Shown here piece after piece: positions 1-8,613 of a stretch of DNA of 64,000 nt. Source of the DNA: Dyella caseinilytica (lineage in GTDB: Bacteria > Pseudomonadota > Gammaproteobacteria > Xanthomonadales > Rhodanobacteraceae). The notes under the pieces are model-generated. The model had not been told where the DNA came from, searched no databases, and worked only from the letters and a program-made list of their open reading frames with translations. The stretch spans positions 3,286,001 to 3,350,000 of the forward strand of contig NZ_CP064030.1 of NCBI RefSeq assembly GCF_016865235.1. Direction: 5' to 3'. A program made the position numbers and the translations under genes. Position 1 is the first letter of the stretch; every line of letters starts with the position of its first letter.

Positions 1-269
1 GCGTATTTGCGTAGCCCGCGCTGGAAATTCTGCAGTTGCAGCGCAAGGTAGCCTGCAGGTTTGCCGGCCAGGCGCGGAAAGAATCCGCTGCCAGGCGAGC
101 CTTCGCCATGCACGCCATGGCACGTGGTGCAGGCTGCGATCCGCTGCTGCAGCGTATCGGGTATGGATGGCTGATCAGCCAGAGCCGCGCTGCCCCATAG
201 AAGCAGTACAAGCGGCGCGATCCAACGCAACACGTGGCAAGGCCGGATGAGCATCGCAGACGTTTTCAT
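1..269 (-). CDS. Secreted c-type cytochrome, c4/c553-like (3' end outside window)
   Basis: The first 89 codons are visible, read from the ATG at 269 towards the window edge. They begin with a signal peptide (positive N-terminus, hydrophobic stretch ending ALA near residue 31). A single haem-binding CTTCH motif follows around residues 49-53, then a G-x-G-rich stretch and the F-P-R-L-A-G segment typical of cytochrome c4/c553 domains. The protein should be periplasmic and carry electrons, in the c4/c553 family often to a terminal oxidase. The C-terminus is missing, so whether it is mono- or dihaem is unknown. It is transcribed away from the amidase gene, with about 100 bp between them that must hold both promoters. 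Confidence 0.8.
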   Translation of the reverse strand, partial: MKTSAMLIRPCHVLRWIAPLVLLLWGSAALADQPSIPDTLQQRIAACTTCHGVHGEGSPGSGFFPRLAGKPAGYLALQLQNFQRGLRKY

Positions 270-367
270 GCACGAAGTATAGGCGGGCTGCACACGCCAA
301 CCGCGAGCCATCCCGTTATGCTGCGGCATCGTGTCACATAATTCCTGGGATGTTTTCGGAGGTCGTC

Positions 368-1981
368 ATGCTTCGTCCGTCGCTGTTGTGCACCGCGTTG
401 GCGCTCGCCTTTTCTCCGTTTGTCTCGCTGGCCGCACAGGACGATGGCGCAGTGACCTGGCTGACCGTCGGCCAGCTGCAGCAACGCATGGATGCCGGGA
501 AGCTGAGCAGCAAGACCCTGGTGCAGGACGACATCACACGCATCCGGCGCATCGATCAGTCCGGCCCGACCTTGCGTTCGGTACTGCAACTCAATCCCGA
601 CGCATCAAAAATCGCCAGCGCTCTCGACGCAAAACGCACAGCGTCGCATGGTCCGCTTTACGGCATTCCGGTCCTTCTCAAAGACAATATCGATACCGGC
701 GATCGCACTTTGACAACCGCCGGCTCGCTCGCCCTGATGGGTGCACCGGCGCCGCAAGACGCCGCCGTCGTGACACGGCTGCGCCTGGCTGGCGCGGTGA
801 TCCTGGGCAAGGCCAACCTGAGTGAATGGGCAGATATGCGCTCCGCGCATGCCAGCAGTGGCTGGACGGGTCGCGGCGGGCAGACCCGCAATCCGTACGC
901 ACTGGATCGCAATCCCTGTGGCTCCAGCTCCGGTTCTGCGGTAGCCGTGGCGGCTGGGTTGGTACCGGTGGCGGTAGGCACCGAGACGGACGGCTCGATC
1001 ATTTGCCCGGCGTCCATGAACGGCATCGTTGGCATCAAACCAACGCTCGGCCTGGTCAGCCGCGCCGGCATTATCCCGATCAGCCATAACCAGGACACGG
1101 CCGGACCGATGGCGCGCACTGTCACTGACGCCGCTATCCTGCTCACCGCCATGGCAGGCAGCGACATGCACGATCCGGCAACGGTTGATGCCGACAAACA
1201 TGCGACGGATTACACGCGTTATCTCGATCCCAATGGGCTGCGCGGCAAACGCATCGGCGTCGTGCGCCAGCTTGCCGGCAACGAGCCGAATGCCGATCGC
1301 GTACTCGATGAAGCGATTGCCGTAATGAAAGCGCAAGGCGCGGTCATCGTCGATCCCGTCACGCTGCCGCACTTAGCCGATCTTAGCGATCCCGAATTGA
1401 CCGTCATGGCGTATGACTTCAAGCACGACATCAACGTCTATCTCGCCAACCGCCCTCGCATCGAAGTGAAAACGCTGGCGGATCTGATTGCGTTCAACAA
1501 GCGCGAAGCGGCGCGGGAAATGCCATGGTTCGGGCAGGATCTGTTCGAACAGGCCCAAACCAAAGGACCGCTTACCGACAAGGCGTATACCGATGCGCTG
1601 GCCAAGGCAAAGCAATTTTCCGGTCCTGAAGGGATTGATGCGGCGCTGCAAACCAATCATCTGGATGCTCTGCTTTCACCCTCCTGGGGGCCGGCATACA
1701 TGACGGATCTGGTGCTCGGCGATCACATCGTCAGCGGCAATCCAACCGTTGGCGGTGCCTCACAACCGGCGGCTGTCGCGGGTTATCCGTCGATGACGGT
1801 GCCAGCAGGATGGGCGCATGGCTTGCCGGTAGGCATTGTTTTCTTTGGCACCAAGTGGAGCGAACCGACGTTGATCTCGATCGCCTACGGTTTTGAACAA
1901 CATACGCATGCATGGCAACCGCCGAAGTTCTTGGCAACGGTGGATGGCAATTCGTATGCGCCGGTAGCGACGGGCAACTGA
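368..1981 (+). CDS. Secreted amidase-signature family hydrolase
   Basis: 537 aa. The ATG at 368 was chosen because CGGAGG (357-362) lies five bases before it; an upstream in-frame ATG at 350 has no such site and would spoil the signal peptide. Residues 1-24 look like a Sec signal peptide ending SLA-A. The amidase signature is clear: a lysine in the GIPVLLKDN segment, the GSSSGSAVAVAAG loop holding the cis-Ser and nucleophile Ser, and GTETDGSI. This is the Ser-cisSer-Lys amide hydrolase fold. Close relatives act on small amides or peptides. It is not GatA: it is exported and has no gatB/gatC neighbour. The substrate cannot be told from sequence. Confidence 0.85.
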   Translation: MLRPSLLCTALALAFSPFVSLAAQDDGAVTWLTVGQLQQRMDAGKLSSKTLVQDDITRIRRIDQSGPTLRSVLQLNPDASKIASALDAKRTASHGPLYGIPVLLKDNIDTGDRTLTTAGSLALMGAPAPQDAAVVTRLRLAGAVILGKANLSEWADMRSAHASSGWTGRGGQTRNPYALDRNPCGSSSGSAVAVAAGLVPVAVGTETDGSIICPASMNGIVGIKPTLGLVSRAGIIPISHNQDTAGPMARTVTDAAILLTAMAGSDMHDPATVDADKHATDYTRYLDPNGLRGKRIGVVRQLAGNEPNADRVLDEAIAVMKAQGAVIVDPVTLPHLADLSDPELTVMAYDFKHDINVYLANRPRIEVKTLADLIAFNKREAAREMPWFGQDLFEQAQTKGPLTDKAYTDALAKAKQFSGPEGIDAALQTNHLDALLSPSWGPAYMTDLVLGDHIVSGNPTVGGASQPAAVAGYPSMTVPAGWAHGLPVGIVFFGTKWSEPTLISIAYGFEQHTHAWQPPKFLATVDGNSYAPVATGN

Positions 1982-2036
1982 GCATTCAATCGGACACACG
2001 CGTAAGGACGTGCAGCGTGGCGTGATGAATGGTTTC

Positions 2037-2080
2037 ACCTCACCGTCATTCCGGCCTTATCGCCAGAATGACGGTGAGGT
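2037..2080. repeat. Perfect 15-bp inverted repeat between convergent genes
   Basis: Arms 2037-2051 and 2066-2080 are exact reverse complements around a 14-base spacer, and pairing continues inward with one mismatch. No T-run follows on either side. It sits between the convergent ends of the amidase and DAHP synthase genes, so it may stop transcription or protect 3' ends. The core CGTCATTC...GAATGACG resembles REP-like palindromes common in gammaproteobacterial genomes. Confidence 0.6.
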
Positions 2081-2124
2081 ATTTGCAAACGCCACAAAGA
2101 AGCATGCAACCCGTTAAAACGACA

Positions 2125-3489
2125 TCAGCTCACATGCTCTGACTTGCGCACGATCAGCATCGCCAATTCCAGCGACTGCTCATAGTTCAAGCGCGGGTCC
2201 ACCATCGACTTGTAGGCACGTTGCAAATCGGCTTCATTCAAGTCGCGGGCACCACCCATGCATTCGGTGACATCTTCACCGGTCAGTTCCAGATGCACAC
2301 CACCCAGACGCGTACCGGCTGCATCGTGGATATCGAAAGCCTGCTCGAGTTCGCCGCGGATATTGTCGAAGCGACGCGTCTTGTAACCGATCGACGTGCT
2401 TTCGGTATTCCCATGCATCGGATCGGCCACCCAAAGCACGCGCCGGCCTTCACGCTTCACCGCTTCCAGCAACGGTGGTAGCGCCGTGCTGATTTGCGCG
2501 TTACCCATGCGGTGAATCAAGGTCAGGCGGCCCGGCTCATCTTCGGGATTCAACGTCTCGATCAGCGGCAGCAATTGCTCAGGTGTCACCGAAGGTCCCA
2601 CCTTCACGGCAATCGGATTGCGGATACCGCGGAAATATTCGGCATGCGCTCCATCAAGCGCCGCTGTGCGCATACCGATCCACGGGAAATGCGTCGACAG
2701 ATTGAACCAGCCGCGATGGCGCGGCACCTGGCGCGTCAATGCCTGCTCGTAATGCAGCAGCAAAGCCTCGTGAGAAGTAAAGAAATCCACGCGAGTGAAG
2801 CCAGCGATCGGTCCGGCCAACGTTTCCATGAAACGCAGCGAATCGCCGATCCCCTTCACCATGCGCCGATATTCAGCCGCCAGCGGGGCATGCTCCACCC
2901 AGGCCAAGTCCCAGTATTCGGGGTGATGCAGGTCGGCGAAGCCACCATCGATCAACGCACGCACGAAGTTCATCGTCAGCGCGGAATGCGCATGTGCGCG
3001 GATCAGACGCTGAGGGTCAGCGCGCCGCGCTTCGGGCGTGAATTCCGGGCCATTGATCACGTCGCCGCGGAAGCTGGGCAGCGTCACGCCGTCGCGAGTT
3101 TCGGTGTCGGCCGAACGCGGCTTGGCGTACTGCCCGGCAAAGCGACCCACCCGCAAGACTGGCTTCTTGAGCCCGTGCACCAGCACGAGGCTCATCTGTA
3201 GCAATACCTTGAGGCGGTTGGAAATGATCGGGCTGCTGCAGTCGGCAAAGCTTTCCGCGCAGTCGCCGCCCTGCAGCAGGAAACGCTTGCCCTCCTGGGC
3301 CTCCGCCAGCGCCTGCTTCAACGCGAGCACTTCCCAAGACGTGACAAGCGGAGGCAGCTGCGCCAATTCGGCGATCGCATGGGCCAGTTCGGCCTGATCT
3401 TCATACTTCGGCTGCTGCAACGCCACGCGCTGCTGCCAGGACATCGGCGTCCAGCTCTGAAGCGGCTCGGTACGGACGGCTTGATTCAT
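2125..3489 (-). CDS. Class II 3-deoxy-7-phosphoheptulonate (DAHP) synthase
   Basis: 454 aa, usual length for the plant/actinobacterial-type class II enzyme. It condenses phosphoenolpyruvate with erythrose 4-phosphate, the first step of the shikimate pathway, in the cytoplasm. Landmarks are QGGDCAESF (metal-ligand Cys), the AGQYAKPRS segment, and the WVADPMHGNT segment with metal-binding His. The start is the ATG at 3489, whose bases overlap the dsbB stop (ATGA), so translation of the two is probably coupled; an extended reading frame upstream lies wholly within dsbB. It does not resemble the AroF/G/H class I enzymes of E. coli. Allosteric inhibition by aromatic amino acids is known for the class but cannot be read from the sequence. 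Confidence 0.92.
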   Translation of the reverse strand: MNQAVRTEPLQSWTPMSWQQRVALQQPKYEDQAELAHAIAELAQLPPLVTSWEVLALKQALAEAQEGKRFLLQGGDCAESFADCSSPIISNRLKVLLQMSLVLVHGLKKPVLRVGRFAGQYAKPRSADTETRDGVTLPSFRGDVINGPEFTPEARRADPQRLIRAHAHSALTMNFVRALIDGGFADLHHPEYWDLAWVEHAPLAAEYRRMVKGIGDSLRFMETLAGPIAGFTRVDFFTSHEALLLHYEQALTRQVPRHRGWFNLSTHFPWIGMRTAALDGAHAEYFRGIRNPIAVKVGPSVTPEQLLPLIETLNPEDEPGRLTLIHRMGNAQISTALPPLLEAVKREGRRVLWVADPMHGNTESTSIGYKTRRFDNIRGELEQAFDIHDAAGTRLGGVHLELTGEDVTECMGGARDLNEADLQRAYKSMVDPRLNYEQSLELAMLIVRKSEHVS

Positions 3490-3998
3490 AGACGCAACCT
3501 CGGCGCGGCACGCTGCAGGGTCGCGCGGATAGCCAATATCGACAACAGGATGTACCACAGCAGGGTCCAGAATGGCATCGGCAGACCCAGGATCGGCTGG
3601 ACCTTGGCACACTCGCCCGACCCCGTGAACACCAGTTTCAGCACCTTGGCCAGCGGGAAGGCATCAAACATATAGTTCAGACCGGGACCGCAGGACGGAA
3701 TCTGGTCCGCAGGCAGCGACTGGATCCACAGGTGGCGACCGGCGGTGGCGATGCCGAACAGCGCTCCCGCCAGCACCAGACCCGTGTAAAACCAGCGTCC
3801 GCCGGCCTTGGGGCCGTGAATCGCACCGAGCAGGAAAAACACTGCCATGACCATGAAGCCAACGCGCTGGAAGATACACAGCGGACAAGGCTCCATGCCC
3901 CAGTGGTATTCGGCGAACAGGGCAAACCCGAGCAAAGCGACACAAATCAAAAAACCAGCAAGAAAGCTGACGCGGTAGGACCAGCGGAGGGGATTCAT
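3486..3998 (-). CDS. dsbB: Disulfide bond formation protein DsbB
   Basis: 170 aa, four predicted membrane helices (about residues 11-30, 42-62, 67-87, 142-162). The first periplasmic loop carries the CPLC active-site pair (residues 38-41), and the second holds a Cys pair, SCGPG and SGEC. In the family these relay electrons from DsbA to ubiquinone. The inner-membrane protein keeps periplasmic DsbA oxidised. It is first in a two-gene unit with the DAHP synthase, overlapping it by four bases. A candidate promoter lies 30-60 bases upstream, after the ribosomal-operon terminator. Confidence 0.93.
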   Translation of the reverse strand: MNPLRWSYRVSFLAGFLICVALLGFALFAEYHWGMEPCPLCIFQRVGFMVMAVFFLLGAIHGPKAGGRWFYTGLVLAGALFGIATAGRHLWIQSLPADQIPSCGPGLNYMFDAFPLAKVLKLVFTGSGECAKVQPILGLPMPFWTLLWYILLSILAIRATLQRAAPRLRL

Positions 3999-4028
3999 GG
4001 CAAGACGGAGTCAGGGGACGGGACGCTG

Positions 4029-4057
4029 ACATTACCCGCTCGCCGAAGCGCTGTCAG
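4029..4057 (-). promoter_or_regulatory. Candidate sigma-70 promoter for dsbB-DAHP synthase
   Basis: On the minus strand CTGACA (4052-4057; five of six bases match the -35 consensus) is followed after 17 bases by TAATGT (4029-4034), a weak -10. It lies between the rplQ terminator and the dsbB start at 3998, where a promoter is expected. Confidence 0.4.
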
Positions 4058-4077
4058 CAGCCGTTTGTCCGTTTCCC

Positions 4078-4115
4078 AAAAAGCACGAACCCCGCCAGGT
4101 CGCCCTGTCGGGGTT
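4078..4115 (-). terminator. Rho-independent terminator ending the ribosomal/alpha operon
   Basis: Arms 4088-4094 and 4109-4115 (AACCCCG/CGGGGTT) and inner arms 4096-4099/4104-4107 form an 11-bp stem with one internal mismatch. On the minus strand it is followed after a few bases by TTTTT (4078-4082). It lies 34 bases past the rplQ stop, which fits the end of the whole minus-strand ribosomal block. Confidence 0.85.
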
Positions 4116-4148
4116 GCGCGTTTGGACGTCCAGAAAACGCCCGATGGA

Positions 4149-4532
4149 TTACTCGGCGTCGACGGCTTCGGTACGCGGACGATCCACCAGTTCGACATAT
4201 GCCATCGGAGCATTGTCGCCCGGGCGGAAGCCGCACTTGAGGATGCGCAGGTAACCGCCGGGACGCTCGCGGTAACGCGGGCCGAGTTCCACGAACAACT
4301 TGCCCACGGCCTGCTTGTCGCGCAGACGAGCAAACGCCAGACGACGGTTGGCAACGCCATCCACCTTGGCCAGGGTGATCAGCGGCTCGGCAATGCGGCG
4401 CAGTTCTTTGGCTTTCGGGAGGGTCGTGCGGATCAGCTCATGCTTGATCAGCGACGAAGCCATGTTCTTGAACATCGCTTCGCGATGGCTGCTTGTACGG
4501 TTGAGCTTACGCCCGGATTTCATATGACGCAT
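4149..4532 (-). CDS. rplQ: 50S ribosomal protein L17
   Basis: 127 aa, matching the usual bacterial length. The N-terminus MRHMKSGRKLNRTSSHREAM is the conserved L17 opening, with the family's basic RNA-contacting face. Last gene of the alpha operon (rpsM-rpsK-rpsD-rpoA-rplQ), followed by a strong terminator. The 204-bp gap back to rpoA is unusually long for this operon and holds a hairpin just after the rpoA stop. Confidence 0.97.
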   Translation of the reverse strand: MRHMKSGRKLNRTSSHREAMFKNMASSLIKHELIRTTLPKAKELRRIAEPLITLAKVDGVANRRLAFARLRDKQAVGKLFVELGPRYRERPGGYLRILKCGFRPGDNAPMAYVELVDRPRTEAVDAE

Positions 4533-4703
4533 GATGAGACTCTCTTGTCTGTTGTTATGAAAAGCCGATCATTTGATCTGGCTTCCCGCGGTCGCCCGCT
4601 ATTCAAGGCTCTAAGAACGCCTTGTTATAAGAGTGCAGCCTCTATGTGCTGCATCTATCGATCGCTGGAAACGCACTGCATTTTCAGCAAGTTGTTCAAA
4701 GCT

Positions 4704-4729
4704 GAGGGCGATCTAAGTCGATCGCCCTC
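4704..4729 (-). other. Perfect 10-bp hairpin in the rpoA-rplQ gap
   Basis: Arms 4704-4713 and 4720-4729 (GAGGGCGATC/GATCGCCCTC) with a 6-base loop, beginning seven bases after the rpoA stop. On the minus strand the following bases (AGCTTTGAAC) are only weakly T-rich, so it may be a partial terminator or an mRNA-processing or stability element setting the rplQ to rpoA ratio. The rest of the 204-bp gap has no ORF and no good -35/-10 pair. Confidence 0.5.
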
Positions 4730-4736
4730 CTTTACA

Positions 4737-5735
4737 TCAGCCCAGCTGCATGCCGTGCGACAAACCCGGCGGCGGCCAGTTTTCCAGCTTCATGCCCAGG
4801 GCGAGACCACGCACGCCGAGGACATCCTTGATTTCCGTGAGCGACTTCTTGCCAAGATTTGGGGTCTTGAGCAGCTCCACTTCGGTCTTCTGTACCAGAT
4901 CGCCGATGTAGTAGATGCTCTCGGCCTTCAGGCAGTTCGCCGAACGCACGGTGAGTTCCAGATCGTCGATCGGACGGAGCAGCAACGGATCAAAACCGCC
5001 CTTCTCCGCCTTGTCCGTGGCGCTTTCGCGGCGCGAGAAGTCACCGAACACCGACAACTGGTCGTTGAGGATTTCGGCGGCCTTGCGGACCGCGTCTTCC
5101 GCACCGATGGTGCCGTTGGTTTCGATATCCAGCACCAGCTTATCGAGGTTGGTACGCTGCTCCACACGAGCCGCATCCACTTCGTAAGCCACACGCAACA
5201 CCGGCGCAAACGAAGCGTCGAGCTGCAAACGACCGATCGGACGCGCCTCATCATCAGGATGCTGACGCGAGCTGGCCGGCTGATAACCGACACCACGACG
5301 CACCTTCAGGCGCATGTTGAGCGCGATATCCTTGGTCAAGTGGCAGATCACGTGCTCGGGGTTGATGATTTCCACCGAGTGGTCGACGACGATGTCGCCG
5401 GCCGTAACCACGCCCTTGCCCTTCTTGGCCAAGGTTAGGGTGACTTCGTCACCTGTGTGCTGACGAATGGCCACCTCCTTGAGGTTCAGCAGGACTTCGA
5501 TCACGTCCTCCTGCAGGCCTTCAAGAGTGGTGTACTCGTGCAGCACGCCATCAATTTCAACCTCGACGATGGCACTGCCAGGGATCGAGGAGAGCAACAC
5601 GCGGCGCAGCGCGTTACCCAGGGTGTGACCAAAACCACGCTCGAGCGGCTCCACCACGACCTTGGCGCGATTCGGTCCGAGCTGCTCGACGCTGAGGCCG
5701 CGAGGCCGCAGCACGCTAGTTGACGAAACTGCCAT
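4737..5735 (-). CDS. rpoA: DNA-directed RNA polymerase subunit alpha
   Basis: 332 aa, standard length. The N-terminal dimerisation domain includes the GNALRRVLLSSIPG segment near residues 40-55. The C-terminal domain (from about 245) contains the LLLRPIDDLELTVRSANCLK segment and the two helix-hairpin-helix-like motifs that bind UP elements and activators. It assembles with the beta and beta-prime subunits encoded further along the same strand. Fourth gene of the alpha operon, 16 bp after rpsD. Confidence 0.98.
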   Translation of the reverse strand: MAVSSTSVLRPRGLSVEQLGPNRAKVVVEPLERGFGHTLGNALRRVLLSSIPGSAIVEVEIDGVLHEYTTLEGLQEDVIEVLLNLKEVAIRQHTGDEVTLTLAKKGKGVVTAGDIVVDHSVEIINPEHVICHLTKDIALNMRLKVRRGVGYQPASSRQHPDDEARPIGRLQLDASFAPVLRVAYEVDAARVEQRTNLDKLVLDIETNGTIGAEDAVRKAAEILNDQLSVFGDFSRRESATDKAEKGGFDPLLLRPIDDLELTVRSANCLKAESIYYIGDLVQKTEVELLKTPNLGKKSLTEIKDVLGVRGLALGMKLENWPPPGLSHGMQLG

Positions 5736-5751
5736 GCAGGGCTCCGGTTGA

Positions 5752-6378
5752 TTACTTCGAATAAAGCTCGACGATCAACGCTTCGTTGATGTCGGTCGGC
5801 AGGTCTGCACGATCCGGCACCGACTTGAACGTGCCGGCGAACTTCTTGCTATCCACTTCCACCCACTGCGGGCGCAAATCCATGGTGTCGAACACAGTGC
5901 CGGCTTCCTGCACACGCAGCTGGCTGCGCGCGCGGTCAGTCACAGCAATCTCGTCGCCCGGGCGGACCTGGTAGGACGGGATATTGACCTTCTTGCCGTT
6001 GACCAAGATGCCCTTGTGCGAGACCAACTGGCGAGCCTGGGCGCGGGTGACCGCGAAACCCATGCGATAGACCACGTTGTCTAGGCGACTTTCGAGCAGG
6101 CGCAACAGGTTCTCACCCGTATTGCCCTTAAGGGTCGAAGCCTTGGTGTAGTAGTTGCTGAACTGACGCTCAAGCACACCGTAAATGCGCTTGACCTTCT
6201 GCTTTTCACGCAGCTGAACAGCATAGTCGGACATACGGGCGCGCTTGTTGGCGCCATGCTGACCGGGCTTGTTCTCCAGCTTGCACTTGGAATCGATAGC
6301 GCGCGCCGGGCTCTTCAGGCTCAGATCCGAACCTTCGCGACGCGCGAGTTTGCAGGTAGCTCCACGATAACGTGCCAT
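5752..6378 (-). CDS. rpsD: 30S ribosomal protein S4
   Basis: 208 aa with the S4 N-terminal domain and an S4 RNA-binding domain (about residues 98-160, containing RLDNVVYRMGFA). Primary 16S rRNA binder that nucleates 30S assembly. In E. coli S4 represses the alpha operon by binding the rpsM leader; such control here is possible but not shown. A strong ribosome site, AAGGAG, precedes the ATG at 6378. Confidence 0.97.
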   Translation of the reverse strand: MARYRGATCKLARREGSDLSLKSPARAIDSKCKLENKPGQHGANKRARMSDYAVQLREKQKVKRIYGVLERQFSNYYTKASTLKGNTGENLLRLLESRLDNVVYRMGFAVTRAQARQLVSHKGILVNGKKVNIPSYQVRPGDEIAVTDRARSQLRVQEAGTVFDTMDLRPQWVEVDSKKFAGTFKSVPDRADLPTDINEALIVELYSK

Positions 6379-6389
6379 GGTTATGCTCC

Positions 6390-6776
6390 TTAGACGCGAC
6401 GCTTTTTGGGGGGACGGCAGCCGTTGTGCGGAATCGGCGTGACATCGATGATGTTCAGAACCTTGTAGCCGAGGGCGTTCAGCGAACGCACCGCGGATTC
6501 ACGGCCCGGGCCTGGGCCCTTGATACGCACTTCCACCGTCTTTACACCGTAATCGCCAGCGGCGCGGCCTGCCTTCTCGGCAGCAACCTGCGCAGCGAAC
6601 GGGGTCGACTTGCGCGAACCGCGGAAGCCCGCGCCGCCTGCAGTCGCCCAGGACAGCGCATTGCCCTGACGGTCGGTGATGGTAACGATGGTGTTGTTGA
6701 AGGATGCCTGCACGTGGGCCACCGCATCGGTGACAACGCGCTTGACTTTCTTCTTGGTCTTAACTGGCTTTGCCAT
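6390..6776 (-). CDS. rpsK: 30S ribosomal protein S11
   Basis: 128 aa; carries the family core AHVQASFNNTIVTITD and the basic C-terminus ending PPKKRRV. Part of the 30S platform near the mRNA exit. Lies 11 bp upstream of rpsD and 29 bp downstream of rpsM in the alpha operon. Confidence 0.97.
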   Translation of the reverse strand: MAKPVKTKKKVKRVVTDAVAHVQASFNNTIVTITDRQGNALSWATAGGAGFRGSRKSTPFAAQVAAEKAGRAAGDYGVKTVEVRIKGPGPGRESAVRSLNALGYKVLNIIDVTPIPHNGCRPPKKRRV

Positions 6777-6805
6777 GTTCGGAATCCAAATCTCTTAAGA
6801 AGCGA

Positions 6806-7162
6806 TCACTTCTTGATCGCGCGGCGCGGACCCTTACGGGTGCGCGCGTTGGTACGCGTGCGCTGGCCGCGCACCGGCAAGCCACGGCGGTGGCGCAGCC
6901 CGCGGTAGCAACCCAGGTCCATCAAACGCTTGATGGCCATACCGACTTCGCGGCGCAGATCGCCTTCCACGACATATTTCGCGATTTCGTGGCGGATCTT
7001 CTCCACCTCGCCTTCGCTGAGCGACTTGATCTGCACGTTCGGGTTTACACCCGCCGCTTCGCAGACCTTCTTGGCCCGGCTGCGGCCGATGCCAAAAATG
7101 CTCTGCAGGCCAACCCAGACATGCTTCTGGACCGGCAAATTGACACCCGCAATGCGCGCCAT
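6806..7162 (-). CDS. rpsM: 30S ribosomal protein S13
   Basis: 118 aa, starting MARIAGVNLPVQKH at the ATG at 7162, preceded by GGAGAAAG. A longer in-frame start at 7204 lacks both homology and a ribosome site. It has the helix-two-turn-helix motif and a basic tail ending RRAIKK; it contacts the 50S and the P-site tRNA. First gene of the alpha operon. The 122-bp gap to secY holds a 7-bp hairpin (TTGCGCG/CGCGCAA, about 7187-7205) and a TAGAAT -10-like hexamer (7204-7209) but no clear -35. This leader could host S4 autoregulation as in E. coli; no pseudoknot could be confirmed. No rpmJ is found here. Confidence 0.96.
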   Translation of the reverse strand: MARIAGVNLPVQKHVWVGLQSIFGIGRSRAKKVCEAAGVNPNVQIKSLSEGEVEKIRHEIAKYVVEGDLRREVGMAIKRLMDLGCYRGLRHRRGLPVRGQRTRTNARTRKGPRRAIKK

Positions 7163-7284
7163 GATGTACTTTCTCCGATGCTTTCTTGCGCGGTAAACGC
7201 GCAATTCTAACCTTAATCAAACTGTCAGGAAAGCCCTGCGGCACCTCGTGCCGCCCTCTTTCCACCCCGACCTCACCTGCAGCC

Positions 7285-8607
7285 TCAGCCGCGGCGCAGA
7301 TTGGCCTTCTTAAGCAACCCTTCGTACTGGTGGCTGACCAGATGCGCCTGCACCTGAGCCGTAAAATCCATCACCACCACTACAACGATCAGCAGTGACG
7401 TACCGCCGAAGTAGAACGGGACATGCCAGGCGTTCTGCATGAACGTTGGCACCAGACAAACCAGCACGAGGTAGAGGGCACCCACACCGGTCAGACGGGT
7501 CATTACGGAATCGATGTACTCAGCCGTCGAGCGACCCGGGCGGATACCCGGAATCAGCGCGCCAGACCGCTTGAGGTTATCGGCCGTGTCCTGCGAGTTG
7601 AAAACGATCGCCGTATAGAAGAAGGCGAACGTGATCACCAGTACTGCGTAAATAATGTCGTACAGCGGTTCACCGGGCGTGAGCACCTGCACCACGTCCT
7701 GCAACCAGCGGGCCTGGTGGCTGGCGTTGCCCCAGGTCGCCGCCATCGCTGGGAACATGAGGATACTGTTCGCGAAAATCGGCGGAATCACACCTGACAT
7801 GTTGATCTTGAGCGGCAGATGCGAGGTTTGGTTCATGTACGAACGCTGACCACCCGAGCGCCGTGCATAGTTCACGGTGATGCGACGTTGCGCACGCTCC
7901 ATGAACACCACAAACGCCGTCACCGCCAGCACCAGAGCCACCACCATGACCAGCTTGATCGTGCTCAGCTCGCCGTTACCCGACATGGACAGCGTGTGCG
8001 CCACCGCGCCCGGCAGACCAGCAACGATACCCGCGAAAATCAGCAGCGAAATGCCGTTGCCGATACCGCGCTCGGTCATCTGCTCACCCAGCCACATCAG
8101 GAACATGGAGCCGGCGGTCAAACCCACCACCGAGGACAGCACAAAACCAAACCCGGGCATGTACACCACCGGCATGCCGCCACTGGACTGCTTCATCAGC
8201 GCCATGGCGATACCGAAGGCCTGGAAGGCCGACAGGCCGACCGTACCGATACGGGTGTACATCGTCAGCTGACGCTGACCAGACTGCCCTTCTTTGCGCA
8301 ATGCCTGCAGGCTCGGGATCACGGAACCCATCATCTGCACCACGATCGATGCCGAGATGTAGGGCACCACGCCCAACGCAAACACTGAGAAACGCCCCAG
8401 CGAACCGCCCGAGAACATGTTGAACATGTCCAGCAGGCCGCCGCTCTGGCCAATCAAATTGGCCATCGCGTCCGGGTTCACACCCGGCACCGGGATGAAC
8501 GAGCCGAGGCGGTACACGATCAACGCACCAATCACGAAGAAGATGCGTTGACGCAGCTCGGTCAACTTGCCGAGCGATCCGACCGATGTGCCCTTGGCTG
8601 CGGCCAC
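7285..8607 (-). CDS. secY: Protein translocase subunit SecY
   Basis: 440 aa, ten membrane helices expected. Segments typical of SecY include the plug-region GGLLDMFNMFSGG and the loop motif PGIRPGRSTAEYID. It forms the SecYEG channel with SecE (encoded at 34801-35199) and SecG. The start is a GTG at 8607, six bases after the rplO stop, with GGAG nine bases upstream inside rplO. Last gene of the spc operon, with no rpmJ between it and rpsM. Confidence 0.97.
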   Translation of the reverse strand: MAAAKGTSVGSLGKLTELRQRIFFVIGALIVYRLGSFIPVPGVNPDAMANLIGQSGGLLDMFNMFSGGSLGRFSVFALGVVPYISASIVVQMMGSVIPSLQALRKEGQSGQRQLTMYTRIGTVGLSAFQAFGIAMALMKQSSGGMPVVYMPGFGFVLSSVVGLTAGSMFLMWLGEQMTERGIGNGISLLIFAGIVAGLPGAVAHTLSMSGNGELSTIKLVMVVALVLAVTAFVVFMERAQRRITVNYARRSGGQRSYMNQTSHLPLKINMSGVIPPIFANSILMFPAMAATWGNASHQARWLQDVVQVLTPGEPLYDIIYAVLVITFAFFYTAIVFNSQDTADNLKRSGALIPGIRPGRSTAEYIDSVMTRLTGVGALYLVLVCLVPTFMQNAWHVPFYFGGTSLLIVVVVVMDFTAQVQAHLVSHQYEGLLKKANLRRG

Positions 8608-8613
8608 GTGTGA

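Noticed and set aside
350..367. Amidase start at the upstream ATG (350)
   Set aside because: CGGAGG at 357-362 is well placed for the ATG at 368, and the earlier start would place charged residues before the signal peptide.
3732..5438. A long plus-strand frame across dsbB, rplQ and rpoA
   Set aside because: It spans a terminator and three real genes in antisense and shows no protein family.
7163..7284. A possible rpmJ in the secY-rpsM gap
   Set aside because: No frame of about 38 codons with the L36 MKVRxSVKxxC pattern is present on either strand.
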